A DNA stretch of 64,000 nt from Streptomyces zaomyceticus (GCF_014656215.1 NZ_BNBZ01000003.1:310001-374000); one strand, 5' to 3'; shown: positions 43,131 to 54,394, numbered from the stretch's first letter. Numbers and translations: made by a program. The notes: generated by a model not told the origin, from the letters alone.

Positions 43131-45113
43131 TCACGGGGTGGGTTCGAAGGTGACCGGCAGTCGGGCGGGCTCGCTGCCCGTGGGGGCGACGTGGAGTGTC
43201 TTGAGGGCGAACTCCATGACCTTCTTGTAGATGGGGCCGCAGATCTGGCCGCCGAAGTAGCTGCCCTTGGTGGGGTTCTGGATGGCGCAGTAGACGGTGA
43301 TCTCCGGGTCGTCGGCGGGGGCGAACCCGGCGAATGAGGCGGTGTAGCCCTTGTAGCGGCCTAGTTCGGGGTCGACCCGGTTGGCGGTGCCGGTCTTGCC
43401 GGCGACGCGGTAGCCGGGGATCGCGGCCCTGGTGCCGGTGCCCTCGCGGTCGTCGACCACGGACTCCAGCATCTTGGCGAGTGTGTCGGCGGTCCGTTCG
43501 CTCACGACCCGGGACTCCTTGGCCTTGGGGGCCGGGGTGAAGCGACCGTCGGGTCCCTTGGTGCCGCGGACGAGGGTCGGTTCGACGCGTACGCCTCCGT
43601 TGGCGATGGTCGAGTACACGGAGGCGGCCTGCATGGCGTTGACGGAGAGGCCCTGGCCGAAGGGGATCGTGTACTGCTGGGAGGTGGACCAGTCCTGGGG
43701 CTTGGCGAGGATGCCGGGGGTCTCGCCGGGGTAGCGCAGACCGGTCGGGCTGCCGATGCCGAACTTGCGCAGATAGCCGTGGAGGACCCGGTTGGACTCC
43801 GCCTGGGTGGCGCCGAGCTGGCCGGTGGCGAGGATGGTGCCGATGTTGCTGGACTTGGCGAGGACGCCGTTGAGCGTCAGGTACCAGGTCTTGTGGTCGA
43901 CGTCGTCCTTGAAGAGCCGGTCGCCGCGGTGGAGCCGGTTGGGGACGGTGACATGGGTGTCGGGGGCCGCCTTTCCCTCCTCCAGGACGGCGGCCATGGA
44001 CATGACCTTGCTGGTGGAGCCGGGCTCGTAGGCGTCCTGGAGTGCCGCGTTGCCCATGGAGGCGGCGTTGGCGGCGGAGAGGTCGTTGGGGTCGAAGCCG
44101 GGGGCGTTGGCCATGGCGAGGACCTCGCCGGTCCGGGTGTTCTGCACGATGACGTAGCCCCGGTCGGCCTTGGACTTCTTCACCTGCTCGGTGATGGCCT
44201 GCTGGGCGGCCCACTGGATGTCCCGGTCGATGGTCAGCTCGATGTCGGAGCCGGGAACGGCGGGGGTGCCCCGGGAGCCCGCGGTGGGCACCTGGCGGCC
44301 GCCGGACTGGGTGAAGCGGATCTTGCCGTCCTGCCCGGCGAGCGCCGGGTCGAGCATGGACTCCACGCCGCCGGCTCCCTTGCCCTCGGCGTTGACGTAC
44401 CCCAGTATCCCGGCGGCGAGCTCGCCGTTCGGGTAGACGCGCTTGGTGCTGGGCTCGCTGAGGACGCCGCCGAGGAGGTTCACGCCGTTGCCGCCGGCGG
44501 AGCGCTGGGCCTTCTGCCCGTAGACCCGCCGGAGGTCCTTGATCTGGTTCCAGACCTGCGGGGTCTGCTTGCGGGCCAGCAGCGTGTAGCGGGACTTGGG
44601 GGTACGGAGCTTCTTCGCCAGCTCCGCGGGCTCCTTGCCGAGGAGCGGGGCGAGGAGGGCGGCGGCCTGCTCGGGCGCGTCGGGGACCTTGGACTCCTCG
44701 GGGGTGAAGAGCTGGGGGTCGGCCGTGATGTCGTACGCGTCGACGCTGGCGGCGAGCGCGATGCCGTTGCGGTCGGTGATCTCGCCGCGTTCGGCGGAGA
44801 GCGTGTACTCCTGGAAGCGGTACTTGTCGGCCTTGGCCGCGTACGCGCTGGCGTCGACGGCCTGGACCTGGAGGAGCCGCACCACGAACGCGAGCATGAC
44901 CAGGGTCAGGCCGAGGGAGACCAGGCGCAGCCGGGGCCGGGGGCTGCCGAGCCGGATGGTCCGGGGCTGCCGGGCCGGCGGCCGGGGCGCGGGGCGCCGG
45001 CCGGCCGGGCGGGGGGCGGGGCGGGACGTGCGGGCTCCGGCGGAGGCGGGCCGGGGGCGCGCGGGCCGGGCGGGGCCGGGGACGCGGCGGCGCGGGGGCT
45101 CCTTGGGGGGCAC
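43131..45113 (-). CDS. ftsI: Septal class B penicillin-binding protein FtsI (PBP3)
   Basis: 660 aa, DD-transpeptidase that cross-links septal peptidoglycan. The Arg/Pro-rich cytoplasmic N-terminus (about 65 residues) precedes the single helix LVSLGLTLVMLAFVVRLLQVQ. The dimerisation domain begins TLSAERGEITDRNGIALAAS. Active-site motifs are EPGSTSKVMS (catalytic Ser in STSK), AKSSNIGTIL (SSN) and VAGKTGTAN (KTG). GTG was chosen because it is the first in-frame start after the ftsL stop, 7 bp away. Confidence 0.96.
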   Translation of the reverse strand: MPPKEPPRRRVPGPARPARPRPASAGARTSRPAPRPAGRRPAPRPPARQPRTIRLGSPRPRLRLVSLGLTLVMLAFVVRLLQVQAVDASAYAAKADKYRFQEYTLSAERGEITDRNGIALAASVDAYDITADPQLFTPEESKVPDAPEQAAALLAPLLGKEPAELAKKLRTPKSRYTLLARKQTPQVWNQIKDLRRVYGQKAQRSAGGNGVNLLGGVLSEPSTKRVYPNGELAAGILGYVNAEGKGAGGVESMLDPALAGQDGKIRFTQSGGRQVPTAGSRGTPAVPGSDIELTIDRDIQWAAQQAITEQVKKSKADRGYVIVQNTRTGEVLAMANAPGFDPNDLSAANAASMGNAALQDAYEPGSTSKVMSMAAVLEEGKAAPDTHVTVPNRLHRGDRLFKDDVDHKTWYLTLNGVLAKSSNIGTILATGQLGATQAESNRVLHGYLRKFGIGSPTGLRYPGETPGILAKPQDWSTSQQYTIPFGQGLSVNAMQAASVYSTIANGGVRVEPTLVRGTKGPDGRFTPAPKAKESRVVSERTADTLAKMLESVVDDREGTGTRAAIPGYRVAGKTGTANRVDPELGRYKGYTASFAGFAPADDPEITVYCAIQNPTKGSYFGGQICGPIYKKVMEFALKTLHVAPTGSEPARLPVTFEPTP

Positions 45114-45120
45114 TGCTCGG

Positions 45121-45876
45121 TCACCTGCCGGAAGTGGTCGTAGGGGTGGCGGGTGCGGGCGCCCGCCGTGCGGGGCCGGACCCGGTGGAGCCCGACGTGG
45201 TGGGACGTGCGGCGCCGGGTGGGCCGGTGTCCGTCTCGGTCGGGTCGGTGTTCGCCCTCGGTGTTCCCGTGTTCCCCGGGTACGGAGCGTTCGCCGGGTA
45301 CGGAGCGGTGCTCGCGTGGCTGCCGAACGTGCCGATGCCCGCGCCGGTGGCGGAGGTACGGGGCTCCGTGGTGGCGCTGGTCCGCGTGGCGTCCGTGGTC
45401 GCGGGGGCACCTGTGCTCGGCGGTGCCGATGCGGCCGTGGAGGTGGGCGACGGGGGCTTCGGCGTGGCCTTCGTCGGCTTCGGCGACGGAGTCGGGCTCG
45501 GCTTCGGGGCGACGGCGACCGAGGGCTCACCGAGCACCTTGCCGTCCGGGCCGAGGAAGGCCGGGCTGCCGCCCGGGACCATGCCGAGCTCACGGGCCCG
45601 CCGCTCCAGCGCGTCGGGGGCCGCGTAGTCGTCCACGTCCCGCTGGAGCGCCTGCTCCTCGTCGGTGAGCTCGGTGGTGCGGTCCTTGAGCTCGTTGAGC
45701 TGGAAGGAGCCCTGGTTGAGAGCCGAGTTCAGCAGGAGCAGGCTGATCAGGCCGCCGCCGAGCAGGACGACGACCAGCAGGACGAAGGGGGTGCGGGCGG
45801 CCGAGCTGGGCCCCGACGGCATGAGCCGCCCGAGCCGCGCGGCCCGCCCTTTGAGCGGCCCCTTCGCCGTGCTCAC
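45121..45876 (-). CDS. ftsL: FtsL-like division protein with a long Pro/Ser/Thr-rich tail
   Basis: 251 aa. A short basic N-terminus precedes the helix [20 protein letters not shown] (around 31-50). Then comes the coiled coil [47 protein letters not shown] typical of FtsL. From about residue 110 a tail of roughly 140 residues rich in Pro, Ser, Thr and Ala is probably disordered and lies outside the membrane. Typical FtsL proteins are 90-130 aa, so the tail is an addition. The GTG overlaps the rsmH stop by four bases. Confidence 0.85.
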   Translation of the reverse strand: MSTAKGPLKGRAARLGRLMPSGPSSAARTPFVLLVVVLLGGGLISLLLLNSALNQGSFQLNELKDRTTELTDEEQALQRDVDDYAAPDALERRARELGMVPGGSPAFLGPDGKVLGEPSVAVAPKPSPTPSPKPTKATPKPPSPTSTAASAPPSTGAPATTDATRTSATTEPRTSATGAGIGTFGSHASTAPYPANAPYPGNTGTPRANTDPTETDTGPPGAARPTTSGSTGSGPARRAPAPATPTTTSGR

Positions 45877-46829
45877 AGGACGTCTTCCCGGATCCGCTCG
45901 GCGCCCCGGAGCCGGGCCGGGGCGGCGCGCCGGTTCTCGGCGACCTCTTCCTCGGTGGGCAGCTCGGCACCCCGGGTGAGCAGCTTCAGCCGCGGCTGGT
46001 ACTTCTCCGGGACGACCGGCAGTCCGGGCGGGGCGGTGGTCGCCGCGCCGGCCGCGAAGACCTGCTTGACGATCCGGTCCTCCAGCGACTGGTAGGAGAG
46101 GACGACGACCCGCCCGCCGACGCCGATGGCCTTCACGGCCGCCGGGATGGCCTTCTCGACGCTGTCGAGTTCGCGGTTGACCTCGATGCGCAGGGCCTGG
46201 AAGGTGCGCTTGGCCGGGTTGCCCCCGGTGCGCTTGGCGGCCTGCGGCAGGGAGTCGCGGATCAGCTCGACGAGCCGGGCGCTGTTGCTGAACGGCTCCT
46301 TCTCGCGCTCGCGGACGATCGCCGAGACGATCCGCTTGGCCTGCTTCTCCTCGCCGTACGCGCGGAGGATGCGGACCAGTTCGCCGGGCGCGTAGGTGTT
46401 GAGGACCTCGGCCGCGCTGATGCCGGTCGTCTGGTCCATGCGCATGTCGAGGGGGGCGTCCTGCGCGTAGGCGAAGCCGCGGTCGGCCTCGTCGAGCTGC
46501 ATGGAGGAGACGCCGAGGTCGAAGAGGACGCCGTCCACGGTGGCGAGGCCCAGCCGGTCGAGGACCTCGGGCAGCTCGTCGTACACGGCGTGGACGAGGG
46601 TGGCGCGTTCCCCGTACGGGGCGAGCCGCTCACCGGAGAGCCGCAGGGCCTCCTTGTCGCGGTCGAGGGCGACGAGCCGCGCCTCGGGGAACCGCTTCAG
46701 GAGTGCCTCGCTGTGGCCGCCGAGGCCCAGGGTGCAGTCGACGACGACCGCGCCGGGGCGCTCCAGTGCGGGGGCCAACATGTCCAGGCACCGCTGGAGC
46801 ATGACCGGGACGTGTCGGTCGTTGCTCAA
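45873..46829 (-). CDS. rsmH: 16S rRNA (cytosine-1402-N4) methyltransferase RsmH
   Basis: 318 aa. It uses SAM to methylate C1402 of 16S rRNA and is the first gene of the dcw block here. [15 protein letters not shown] and [19 protein letters not shown] are the N-terminal MraW motifs, the latter the SAM loop; [20 protein letters not shown] and [20 protein letters not shown] are also diagnostic. The start is TTG, unusual for the window, supported by GAGAGGG 4 bases upstream and no better alternative. Confidence 0.95.
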   Translation of the reverse strand: MSNDRHVPVMLQRCLDMLAPALERPGAVVVDCTLGLGGHSEALLKRFPEARLVALDRDKEALRLSGERLAPYGERATLVHAVYDELPEVLDRLGLATVDGVLFDLGVSSMQLDEADRGFAYAQDAPLDMRMDQTTGISAAEVLNTYAPGELVRILRAYGEEKQAKRIVSAIVREREKEPFSNSARLVELIRDSLPQAAKRTGGNPAKRTFQALRIEVNRELDSVEKAIPAAVKAIGVGGRVVVLSYQSLEDRIVKQVFAAGAATTAPPGLPVVPEKYQPRLKLLTRGAELPTEEEVAENRRAAPARLRGAERIREDVL

Positions 46830-46951
46830 TGCGCCCTCTCAGATCCGGCGCGGAGGTACCGGCGAGCGGAAGGAGGCCGAGCCGTAGGTACCGCCGCACA
46901 CACGGGGGAGAAACCGCGGAAATCGCTCGTTGTCTCCGTGAACTTCGCGTC

Positions 46952-46979
46952 ACTTTAGTCCACGGGACCCGCCGGTCAA
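46952..46979 (-). promoter_or_regulatory. Sigma-70-like promoter for the dcw cluster
   Basis: On the minus strand TTGACC (-35, at 46974-46979) and TAAAGT (-10, at 46952-46957) are 16 bp apart. Transcription would start near 46945, about 115 bases before the rsmH TTG start. It is the best promoter-like pair in the window. Confidence 0.65.
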
Positions 46980-47153
46980 CCAACCGGCTGGCGCGTCGCA
47001 CGGCGCCGGACATCCGGCCGGACATTCCGGAAGGCTCACCCTTTCGGGGAGGGTCGCCGGGCCCTGTGGGCTAGCTCACAACAAGACTCATTGAGGTTCT
47101 TTGTCCCCTCTCACAGCAGGCCTGAAAGGGCTGTGCCCATTAACGTCGGAAGC

Positions 47154-47693
47154 ATGTCGACCTCCGCGCACCCCTCCGCCGACGCCATAGACACCGGCCG
47201 CACGGTCACCGACCGTCTCGTCGAGGCGAACGAGCGCTACGCCTCCCGCTTCACCGACCCCGGCATGGACGCACGCCCCGTGCTGCGCGTGGCGGTCGTC
47301 GCCTGCATGGACGCCCGTCTCGACCTCCACTCGGCCCTCGGGCTCGAACTCGGCGACTGCCACACCATCCGCAACGCGGGCGGCGTGGTCACCGACGACG
47401 TGATCCGGTCGCTCACCATCAGCCAGCGCGCCCTCGGCACCCGCAGCGTGATGCTGGTGCACCACACGGGCTGTGGCCTGGAATCGCTCACGGAGGACTT
47501 CCGGCACGAGCTGGAGGACGAGGTCGGCCAGCGCCCGGCCTGGGCCGTCGAGGCCTTCCGCGACGTCGACCAGGACGTACGGCAGTCGATGCAGCGGGTG
47601 CGGACCTCCCCGTTCCTCCTGCACGCCGACGACGTGCGGGGCTTCGTCTTCGACGTGACGACGGGCCTGCTCCGCGAGATCGACCCGGCGTAA
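47154..47693 (+). CDS. Beta-class carbonic anhydrase
   Basis: 179 aa. It interconverts CO2 and bicarbonate in the cytoplasm. The zinc ligands are visible: C51 with D53 and R55 in VACMDARLDL, and H104 and C107 in LVHHTGCGLE. The size matches the small beta-CA group found in actinomycetes. The frame is open back to 47091, but I use the ATG at 47154: TAACGT ends 7 bases before it, the spacing of a leaderless promoter, and no Shine-Dalgarno is present. Confidence 0.92.
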   Translation: MSTSAHPSADAIDTGRTVTDRLVEANERYASRFTDPGMDARPVLRVAVVACMDARLDLHSALGLELGDCHTIRNAGGVVTDDVIRSLTISQRALGTRSVMLVHHTGCGLESLTEDFRHELEDEVGQRPAWAVEAFRDVDQDVRQSMQRVRTSPFLLHADDVRGFVFDVTTGLLREIDPA

Positions 47694-47836
47694 ACACCCA
47701 AACCCCGGCATTTCCCTCGCACTTGTCCACCCGCGAGTGACACGACCCGGCCACGCGAACAAGAATGCCTCCATGACACCCCCCGAAGAGTCCCCGGGGG
47801 CAGGTGTCCGTGTTCCGGAAGGCCGAGGAGGGCCGG

Positions 47837-48855
<1,019 letters not shown>

Positions 48856-48856
<1 letters not shown>

Positions 48857-50208
48857 TGACCACCGCTGCCGTGCCGGACGGACAGCGGGGCGACGAGGAC
48901 GACCGGGGCGGTCTGCGGACCGCCCTCGGCGGTCTCACCACCCGTGGCCGCTCCTTCCTCGCCGCCGGGGTGGCCGCCGCCGCCTGCGCGTACGTCCTCG
49001 GCCAGGCCGATCTGCTGCGCGTCGGACTGCTGCTCGCCACACTGCCGCTGATCTGCGTCCTCGTGCTGCACCGCACCCGCTACCGGGTCGCGGCCTCCCG
49101 CCGGCTCACCCCCCAGCGGGTGGAGGCGGGCGCCGAGGCACGGGTCCAGCTGCGGATGGAGAACGTCTCCAAGCTCCCCACCGGGCTGCTGATGCTCCAG
49201 GACCACGTGCCCTACATGCTGGGGCCGCGCCCCCGCTTCGTCCTCGACCGGGTCGAGGCGGGCGGCCGGCGCGAGGTGTCCTACCGGGTCCGCTCCGACC
49301 TGCGCGGCCGCTTCCCGCTCGGCCCGCTCCAGCTGCGGCTCAACGACCCGTTCGGGATGTGCGAGCTGACCCGCTCCTTCAGCGCGTACGACACCCTGAC
49401 CGTCGTACCGCGCACCGAGGCCCTCCCGGCGGTGAAGCTCTTCGGCGAGGCCTCCGGCCACGGCGACGGGCAACAGCGCTCGCTCGCCCTCGCCGGCGAC
49501 GACGACATCATCCCGCGCGCCTACCGCCACGGCGACGACCTGCGCCGGGTCCACTGGCGTTCCACCGCCCGCTACGGCGAGCTGATGGTCCGCCGCGAGG
49601 AGCAGCCGCAGCGGGCCCGCTGCACCGTCCTCCTCGACACCCGGCGGGTCGCCTACCAGGGCTCCGGCCCCGACTCCGCCTTCGAGTGGGCCGTCTCGGG
49701 CGCCGCCTCCTCCCTGATCCACATGCTGGAGCGCGGCTACGCCGTCCGGCTCGTCACCGACACCGGCAGCGCGATCCCCGGCGAGGGCGCCGAGGGCTTC
49801 GCCGGCTCGGCCCAGGACTCGGCCGAGTCGGCCGGTCTGATGCTGGACACCCTCGCGGTCGTCGACCACTCCGAGGGCGGCTCCCTCAGCCGCGCGTCGG
49901 AGGTGCTGCGCGGCGGCGGCGAAGGGCTGCTCATCGCCTTCATCGGCGACCTCGACGAGGAGCAGACGGCACTGACCGCCCGGATGCGCGGCCGCGCCGG
50001 CGCGGCCGTCGCCTTCGTCCTGGACTCCGGGTCCTGGCTGACCGGCGGCTCGGTCGCCGGGTCCGTCGAGAAGCGGGTGCGGCAGCTGCGGGAAGCGGGC
50101 TGGACGGCACTGGCCGTACCGCCCGGGGCCCGGCTCGCCGACCTGTGGCAGCAGGCGGCCGGAGCCCGGGCGGAATCCGGCGCCGACACCTACGGAGGAT
50201 GGTCATGA
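48856..50208 (+). CDS. DUF58 domain protein
   Basis: 450 aa. Two N-terminal membrane helices around residues 35-75 (SFLAAGVAAAACAYVLGQA, LLRVGLLLATLPLICVLVL). The DUF58 segment DDIIPRAYRHGDDLRRVHWRSTARYGELMVRREEQPQ (around residue 215-250) is highly characteristic; a von Willebrand-like fold follows. The ATG overlaps the MoxR stop in TGATG; a GTG three bases earlier is also possible. Function unknown, but the MoxR-DUF58-transglutaminase order is widely conserved. Confidence 0.93.
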
Positions 50209-52631
50209 GCGGGCGCGCACGGCTGACCCTGGCCGCCTGGGGCGCCACCCTGATGGCGGCCGGAGCGATGCTCCCCCTGGTGAAGCCGGCCACCTGGATC
50301 TTCACCGCGGCCTTCGTCCTCGCCCTGGTGAGCGGGGTGGGCACCCTGACCCGGCGGGCACCGCTCGCCCGGCCGCTGACCCTGCTCGCCCAGCTCGTCG
50401 TCGCGCTGCTCGCGCTGACCGCGATCTTCGCCCGCGAGCAGGCGATCCTCTGGTTCCTGCCCGGCCCGCAGGTCTTCACCCACGCCGCCGAGCTGTTCGC
50501 GGCGGGCGCCGAGGACGTCGGCCGGTACGCGATCCCCGCGCCGGACACCGAGGGCATCCGGCTCATGCTGGTCGGCGGGGTCGTCGCGATCGGCCTGCTG
50601 GTGGACACCCTCGCGGTCACCTTCCGCAAGGCGGCCCCGGCCGGACTTCCGCTGCTCGCCCTGTACTCGGTGGCGGCCGGTCTCTCCGGTGGCGGCGCGG
50701 GCTGGCTCTGGTTCCTGCTCGCCGCCTCCGGCTATCTGCTGCTGCTCCTCGCCGAGAGCCGCGACCGGCTCTCCGCGTGGGGGCGGGTCTTCGGCGGCGC
50801 CCAGCGCTCCGGCCGGCCCGGCACGACCGTCGGCAGCGGCGGCACCGCCTTCGCCCCGGCGCGCACCGGCCGCCGGATCGGCGCCGTGGCCATGGGCGTC
50901 GCCATGGTGGTGCCGCTCGCACTCCCCGGCTTCACCGGCGGGCTGTTCGGCGACGGCGACGGGGAGGGGTCCGGTGGCATCGGCAAGGGCGGCACCATCT
51001 CGGCCGTGAACCCGCTGGTCTCCCTCCAGGACAATCTGCGCCAGCCGGAGGACCGGGAGGTCCTGCGCTACCGGACCAACGCCCGCGACACCTCCGGCAT
51101 GTACCTGCGGCTCGTCGCCCTCGACCAGTTCGACGGCACCTCGTGGAAGTCCTCGGTCCGGCCGATCGAGGACGTCCCCAAGCAGCTGCCCTGGCCCGAC
51201 GGGCTCTCCCAGCGGGTTCAGAGCACCGAGGTGACCAGCAACTTCGTCGCCTCCGACGGCTACGAGCAGAAGTGGCTGCCGATGCCGTATCCGGCCGGGC
51301 GCGTCGAGATCGACGGGCGCTGGCGGTACGAGCCCGCCGGCCGGATGCTCGTCGGCGACGACAAGCAGACCACCCGCGGCGCCCGCTACACCGTCGCCAG
51401 CCTGGACGTGCAGCCGACGTCCGAGCAGCTGGCCGCCGCCGGACCGCCCCCCGAGAAGCTGCGCAGCGAGTACACCAAGGTCCCGAACTCGCTGCCCGCC
51501 GATGTGAGGGCGACCGCGCTCCGGGTCACCAAGGGCGCGCGCAACGACTACGAGCAGGCGGTGAAGCTCCAGGACTGGTTCGCCGAGGACGGTGGCTTCC
51601 GCTACGACGTCGACGTCGAATCGGGCACCGGCGTCCAGGCGATCTCCCGCTTCCTGAAGGACAAGGAGGGCTTCTGCGTCCACTTCTCCTTCTCCATGGC
51701 GGCGATGGCCCGCTCGCTCGGCATCCCGGCCCGGGTGGCCGTGGGCTTCATGCCGGGCACCACGCAGACCGACGGTTCTCTCTCGGTCGGCATCCGGGAC
51801 GCGCACGCCTGGCCCGAGCTGTACTTCGAGGGTGCGGGCTGGACACGGTTCGAGCCGACTCCCTCGCGGGGCTCCACCCCGGCGTACACCCGGGCGGACA
51901 CGCCCTCGGGTACGGCCACCGGGCCGGCGCAGCCCCAGCAGAGCGCCTCGGCGCAGCCGTCCGCCGCGCCGAGCGCCTCGGAGAGCTGCACCCCGCAGGA
52001 GCGCCGGCTCGGCGACTGCGGTCCGGAGGAGGAGGTGGGCGCCGCGGCCTCGGACGGCTCCGGCCCCGACCCGCTGACGGTGGTCCTGCTGACCCTCGGC
52101 TCCCTGGTCCTGCTCTCCCTGCCTCTCCTCCCGCTGCTCTGGCGGACCCGGGTGCGGGCCCGCAGGCTGGGCTCGGCCGGGGTGCGCGGCCCCGAGGAGA
52201 CGGCGGCGCGGACGCTCGCGGTCTGGCGGGAGATCAACGACACGGCCTGGGACTACGGGGTCGAACCGGACGAGTCGCGTACGCCGAGAAACAGCGCGGC
52301 GCGGATCGTCCGCCTGGGTGAGCTGGGCGGCGAGGCCGCGGACGCGGTGCACCGGGTGGCACGGGCGGTGGAGGAGGCGCTGTACGCGCCGCGTCCGCGT
52401 CCCACCGCGGGCCTGGCGGAGGAGGCGGCCCGGGTCCGGGCGGGCTTCCACGCCTCGGCCGACCGTCGCACCCGTCTTCGCGCGACCCTGGCGCCCCGCT
52501 CGGCGGCGCGCGTCCGCTGGGCGCTGTCGGCGCGCTGGTCGGAGACGACGACGAGCTGGTCGCTCAAGCGGCACACCCTGCTGTCCCGGGTGACGCCCCG
52601 GTTCCGCAGAACGCCCCGCGAATCGGCCTGA
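50205..52631 (+). CDS. TgpA-like transglutaminase-domain membrane protein
   Basis: 808 aa. The N-terminal 250 residues hold about seven membrane helices. The extracytoplasmic transglutaminase-like domain carries C491 in DKEGFCVHFSFSMAAMARSLGIPARVAVGF and H534 in IRDAHAWPELYFEGAGWTRFEPTPS. A Ser/Ala/Pro-rich linker precedes a last helix, PLTVVLLTLGSLVLLSLPLLPLLW, and a cytoplasmic DUF4129-like domain of about 140 residues. Its ATG overlaps the DUF58 stop (ATGA) with GGAGGA upstream. It likely makes peptide bonds in, or cleaves, envelope proteins. Confidence 0.92.
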   Translation: MSGRARLTLAAWGATLMAAGAMLPLVKPATWIFTAAFVLALVSGVGTLTRRAPLARPLTLLAQLVVALLALTAIFAREQAILWFLPGPQVFTHAAELFAAGAEDVGRYAIPAPDTEGIRLMLVGGVVAIGLLVDTLAVTFRKAAPAGLPLLALYSVAAGLSGGGAGWLWFLLAASGYLLLLLAESRDRLSAWGRVFGGAQRSGRPGTTVGSGGTAFAPARTGRRIGAVAMGVAMVVPLALPGFTGGLFGDGDGEGSGGIGKGGTISAVNPLVSLQDNLRQPEDREVLRYRTNARDTSGMYLRLVALDQFDGTSWKSSVRPIEDVPKQLPWPDGLSQRVQSTEVTSNFVASDGYEQKWLPMPYPAGRVEIDGRWRYEPAGRMLVGDDKQTTRGARYTVASLDVQPTSEQLAAAGPPPEKLRSEYTKVPNSLPADVRATALRVTKGARNDYEQAVKLQDWFAEDGGFRYDVDVESGTGVQAISRFLKDKEGFCVHFSFSMAAMARSLGIPARVAVGFMPGTTQTDGSLSVGIRDAHAWPELYFEGAGWTRFEPTPSRGSTPAYTRADTPSGTATGPAQPQQSASAQPSAAPSASESCTPQERRLGDCGPEEEVGAAASDGSGPDPLTVVLLTLGSLVLLSLPLLPLLWRTRVRARRLGSAGVRGPEETAARTLAVWREINDTAWDYGVEPDESRTPRNSAARIVRLGELGGEAADAVHRVARAVEEALYAPRPRPTAGLAEEAARVRAGFHASADRRTRLRATLAPRSAARVRWALSARWSETTTSWSLKRHTLLSRVTPRFRRTPRESA

Positions 52632-52929
52632 CGTCCTGGGGAGGGCCGGCCGCGTCCGGCCCTCCGCGCGCCGCACCCGACGGAACGGGACCACCCGCCC
52701 CGTCGGACACCGCCACCTCCACGTGCCCGGACCCCCGCCGCCCGTCGCTTCCCCTCCCCCACGTGCGCGAGGTGCGTCACGCGGCGGCGGCGCGCTGCCG
52801 GTGCTCCCGCGGACACGACGCGGCCGGTGCTCCCGCGGACACGACCGAGCCCCGTGGGCCCGCGTCGTCGCGCGGGCCCCACGGGGCTCGGTCACACAAA
52901 AGGGTGCGGGGCCTCCGCTCAGGGGGCCG
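52632..52929. other. Intergenic region with tandem 22-bp copies
   Basis: No gene is visible. A 22-bp sequence beginning CCGGTGCTCCCGCGGACACG occurs at 52798-52819 and again at 52824-52845, a 26-bp period. The second copy runs directly into the terminator stem listed next. Confidence 0.55.
52843..52893. terminator. Strong bidirectional terminator
   Basis: GACCGAGCCCCGTGGGCCCG at 52843 starts a 22-bp arm whose complement is at 52871-52893, with one bulged C and a TCGTCG loop. It can end both the converging transglutaminase operon and the DUF3040 gene. Confidence 0.8.
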
Positions 52930-53334
52930 TCAGTGGCCGCCGCCCTGCTGTTCGTCGCGGCGGCGCTGCCACCGCTCTTCGATCCGATTCATCATGGAGC
53001 GTCGCTGCCGGGTCTGACGGCCGCCGGCCGCCGTTCCACCACTGGCCTGCTGCTCGCCCGGCTTCGGCGCCTTGCGCCATCCGGTGACCGCCAGGACCGC
53101 GCAGCCCAGCATGACGAGGAATCCCACCACGCTGATCCAGATCTGCTGTGCGACCATTCCGGCCATGAGGAGCGCGATACCCACCAGGAAGCCGGCGACT
53201 GCCTGGTAGACCCGTCGCCGGGTGTACGTACGCAGTCCGCTTCCCTCGAGCGCTGTCGCGAACTTGGGATCTTCGGCGTACAGCGCTCGCTCCATCTGCT
53301 CGAGCATTCGCTGCTCGTGCTCCGAGAGCGGCAC
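52930..53334 (-). CDS. DUF3040 family membrane protein
   Basis: 134 aa. MPLSEHEQRMLEQMERALYAEDPKFATALEG is the DUF3040 signature opening. Two helices follow, VAGFLVGIALLMAGMVAQQIW and SVVGFLVMLGCAVLAVTGW. The C-terminal tail is Arg/Gln-rich and cytoplasmic. Conserved across actinobacteria, function unknown. In many of their genomes it lies close to the dcw cluster, as here. Confidence 0.92.
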   Translation of the reverse strand: MPLSEHEQRMLEQMERALYAEDPKFATALEGSGLRTYTRRRVYQAVAGFLVGIALLMAGMVAQQIWISVVGFLVMLGCAVLAVTGWRKAPKPGEQQASGGTAAGGRQTRQRRSMMNRIEERWQRRRDEQQGGGH

Positions 53335-53542
53335 GGAGTCCTCCTAGTCGTCGGTCGCGGGGGCGACCGGTTTGCGGCCCTTTCAGGATAGGCAGGGAAT
53401 CGCCCCCGTGAAACCCGCCCTCAATGCCGAATAGCCAATCCGGGCCGCCATGCGGATCGGTTGCTGAGGCGTTGATTCCCCAGGCCCTTCTCCGTCATGC
53501 CGGATACTGTCCCCCGATCATACGGGGCGGAGCCTCATACCG

Positions 53543-53581
53543 GGCGGGCTGTGGCGTACTCCATGGAGTGCGCCGCCCGCA
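53543..53581 (-). terminator. Probable terminator of the methyltransferase gene
   Basis: GCGGGCGGCGCACTCC pairs imperfectly with GGAGTACGCC and GCCCGC around an ATG-containing loop. It sits about 25 bp past the methyltransferase stop. Confidence 0.5.
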
Positions 53582-53605
53582 CCGCCGGACGGGTGGCCGT
53601 CCTGC

Positions 53606-54394
53606 TCAGGCCCGCTTCTCGCCCAGCACGTGCAGTTGCGTGGCGATGGCGTGGAAGGAGGGCAGCTCGGCGGCCGCCGCCTCCAGCTTGAGCAGGGCCT
53701 CGGCCGCGCCGGGCTCGGTGTCGACGAGGACACCGGGGACGAGGTCGGCGAAGACCCTGACCCCGTGCACGGCGCCGACCTCGAGTCCCGCCCCGTCGGC
53801 GAGCTCGGTGAGCTGCTCGGCGGTGAACCGCCGGGGTACGGGGTCACCCGCGCCCCAGCGGCCCGCCGGGTCGGAGAGGGCGTTCCGGGCCTCGGTGAAG
53901 TGTCCGGCGAGAGCGCGTGCCAGGACGGCGCCGCCGAGTCCGGCGGCGAGCAGGCTGAGGCTGCCGGCCGGCCGGAGCGCGGCTACCGCGTTCCGTACGC
54001 CCTCGGCGGGGTCGTCGACGTACTCCAGGACACCGTGGCAGAGGACGGTGTCGTAGGCCTCGCGGCCGACCACGTCGAAGAGACCGCTGATGTCGCCCTG
54101 GACGCCGGTGACGAGGTCGGCGACCCCGGCCTCGGCGGCCCGGCGCTCCAGCGCGAAGAGCGCGTTGGGGCTGGGGTCGACGACCGTGACCCGGTGGCCG
54201 AGGCGGGCGACCGGCACCGCGAAGTTCCCGGAGCCGCCGCCCGTGTCGAGGACGTCGAGGCTGTCCTTCCCGGTGGCCTCGACCCGGCGGTCGAGGGCGT
54301 CCTTGAGGACGTCCCAGACGACGGCGGTACGCAGGGAGGCGCGCGACGGGCGCGACGTCGCCTCTCGACCGAAGACAGGGGAAGGGTCCGGCAC
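53606..54394 (-). CDS. Class I SAM-dependent methyltransferase
   Basis: 262 aa. Motif I is LDVLDTGGGSGNFAVPVARLGHRVTVVD (near residue 47), with motif II acidic end VTVVDPSPNALFALERR; motif IV is YDTVLCHGVLEYVDDPAEGVRNAVAALRPAGSLSLLA. The form resembles SmtA/CmoA-like proteins, with the substrate unknown. Motif I has the sequence GGGSGN, typical of this group. The GTG start follows GAGGAG by about 11 bases. Confidence 0.9.
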   Translation of the reverse strand: MPDPSPVFGREATSRPSRASLRTAVVWDVLKDALDRRVEATGKDSLDVLDTGGGSGNFAVPVARLGHRVTVVDPSPNALFALERRAAEAGVADLVTGVQGDISGLFDVVGREAYDTVLCHGVLEYVDDPAEGVRNAVAALRPAGSLSLLAAGLGGAVLARALAGHFTEARNALSDPAGRWGAGDPVPRRFTAEQLTELADGAGLEVGAVHGVRVFADLVPGVLVDTEPGAAEALLKLEAAAAELPSFHAIATQLHVLGEKRA

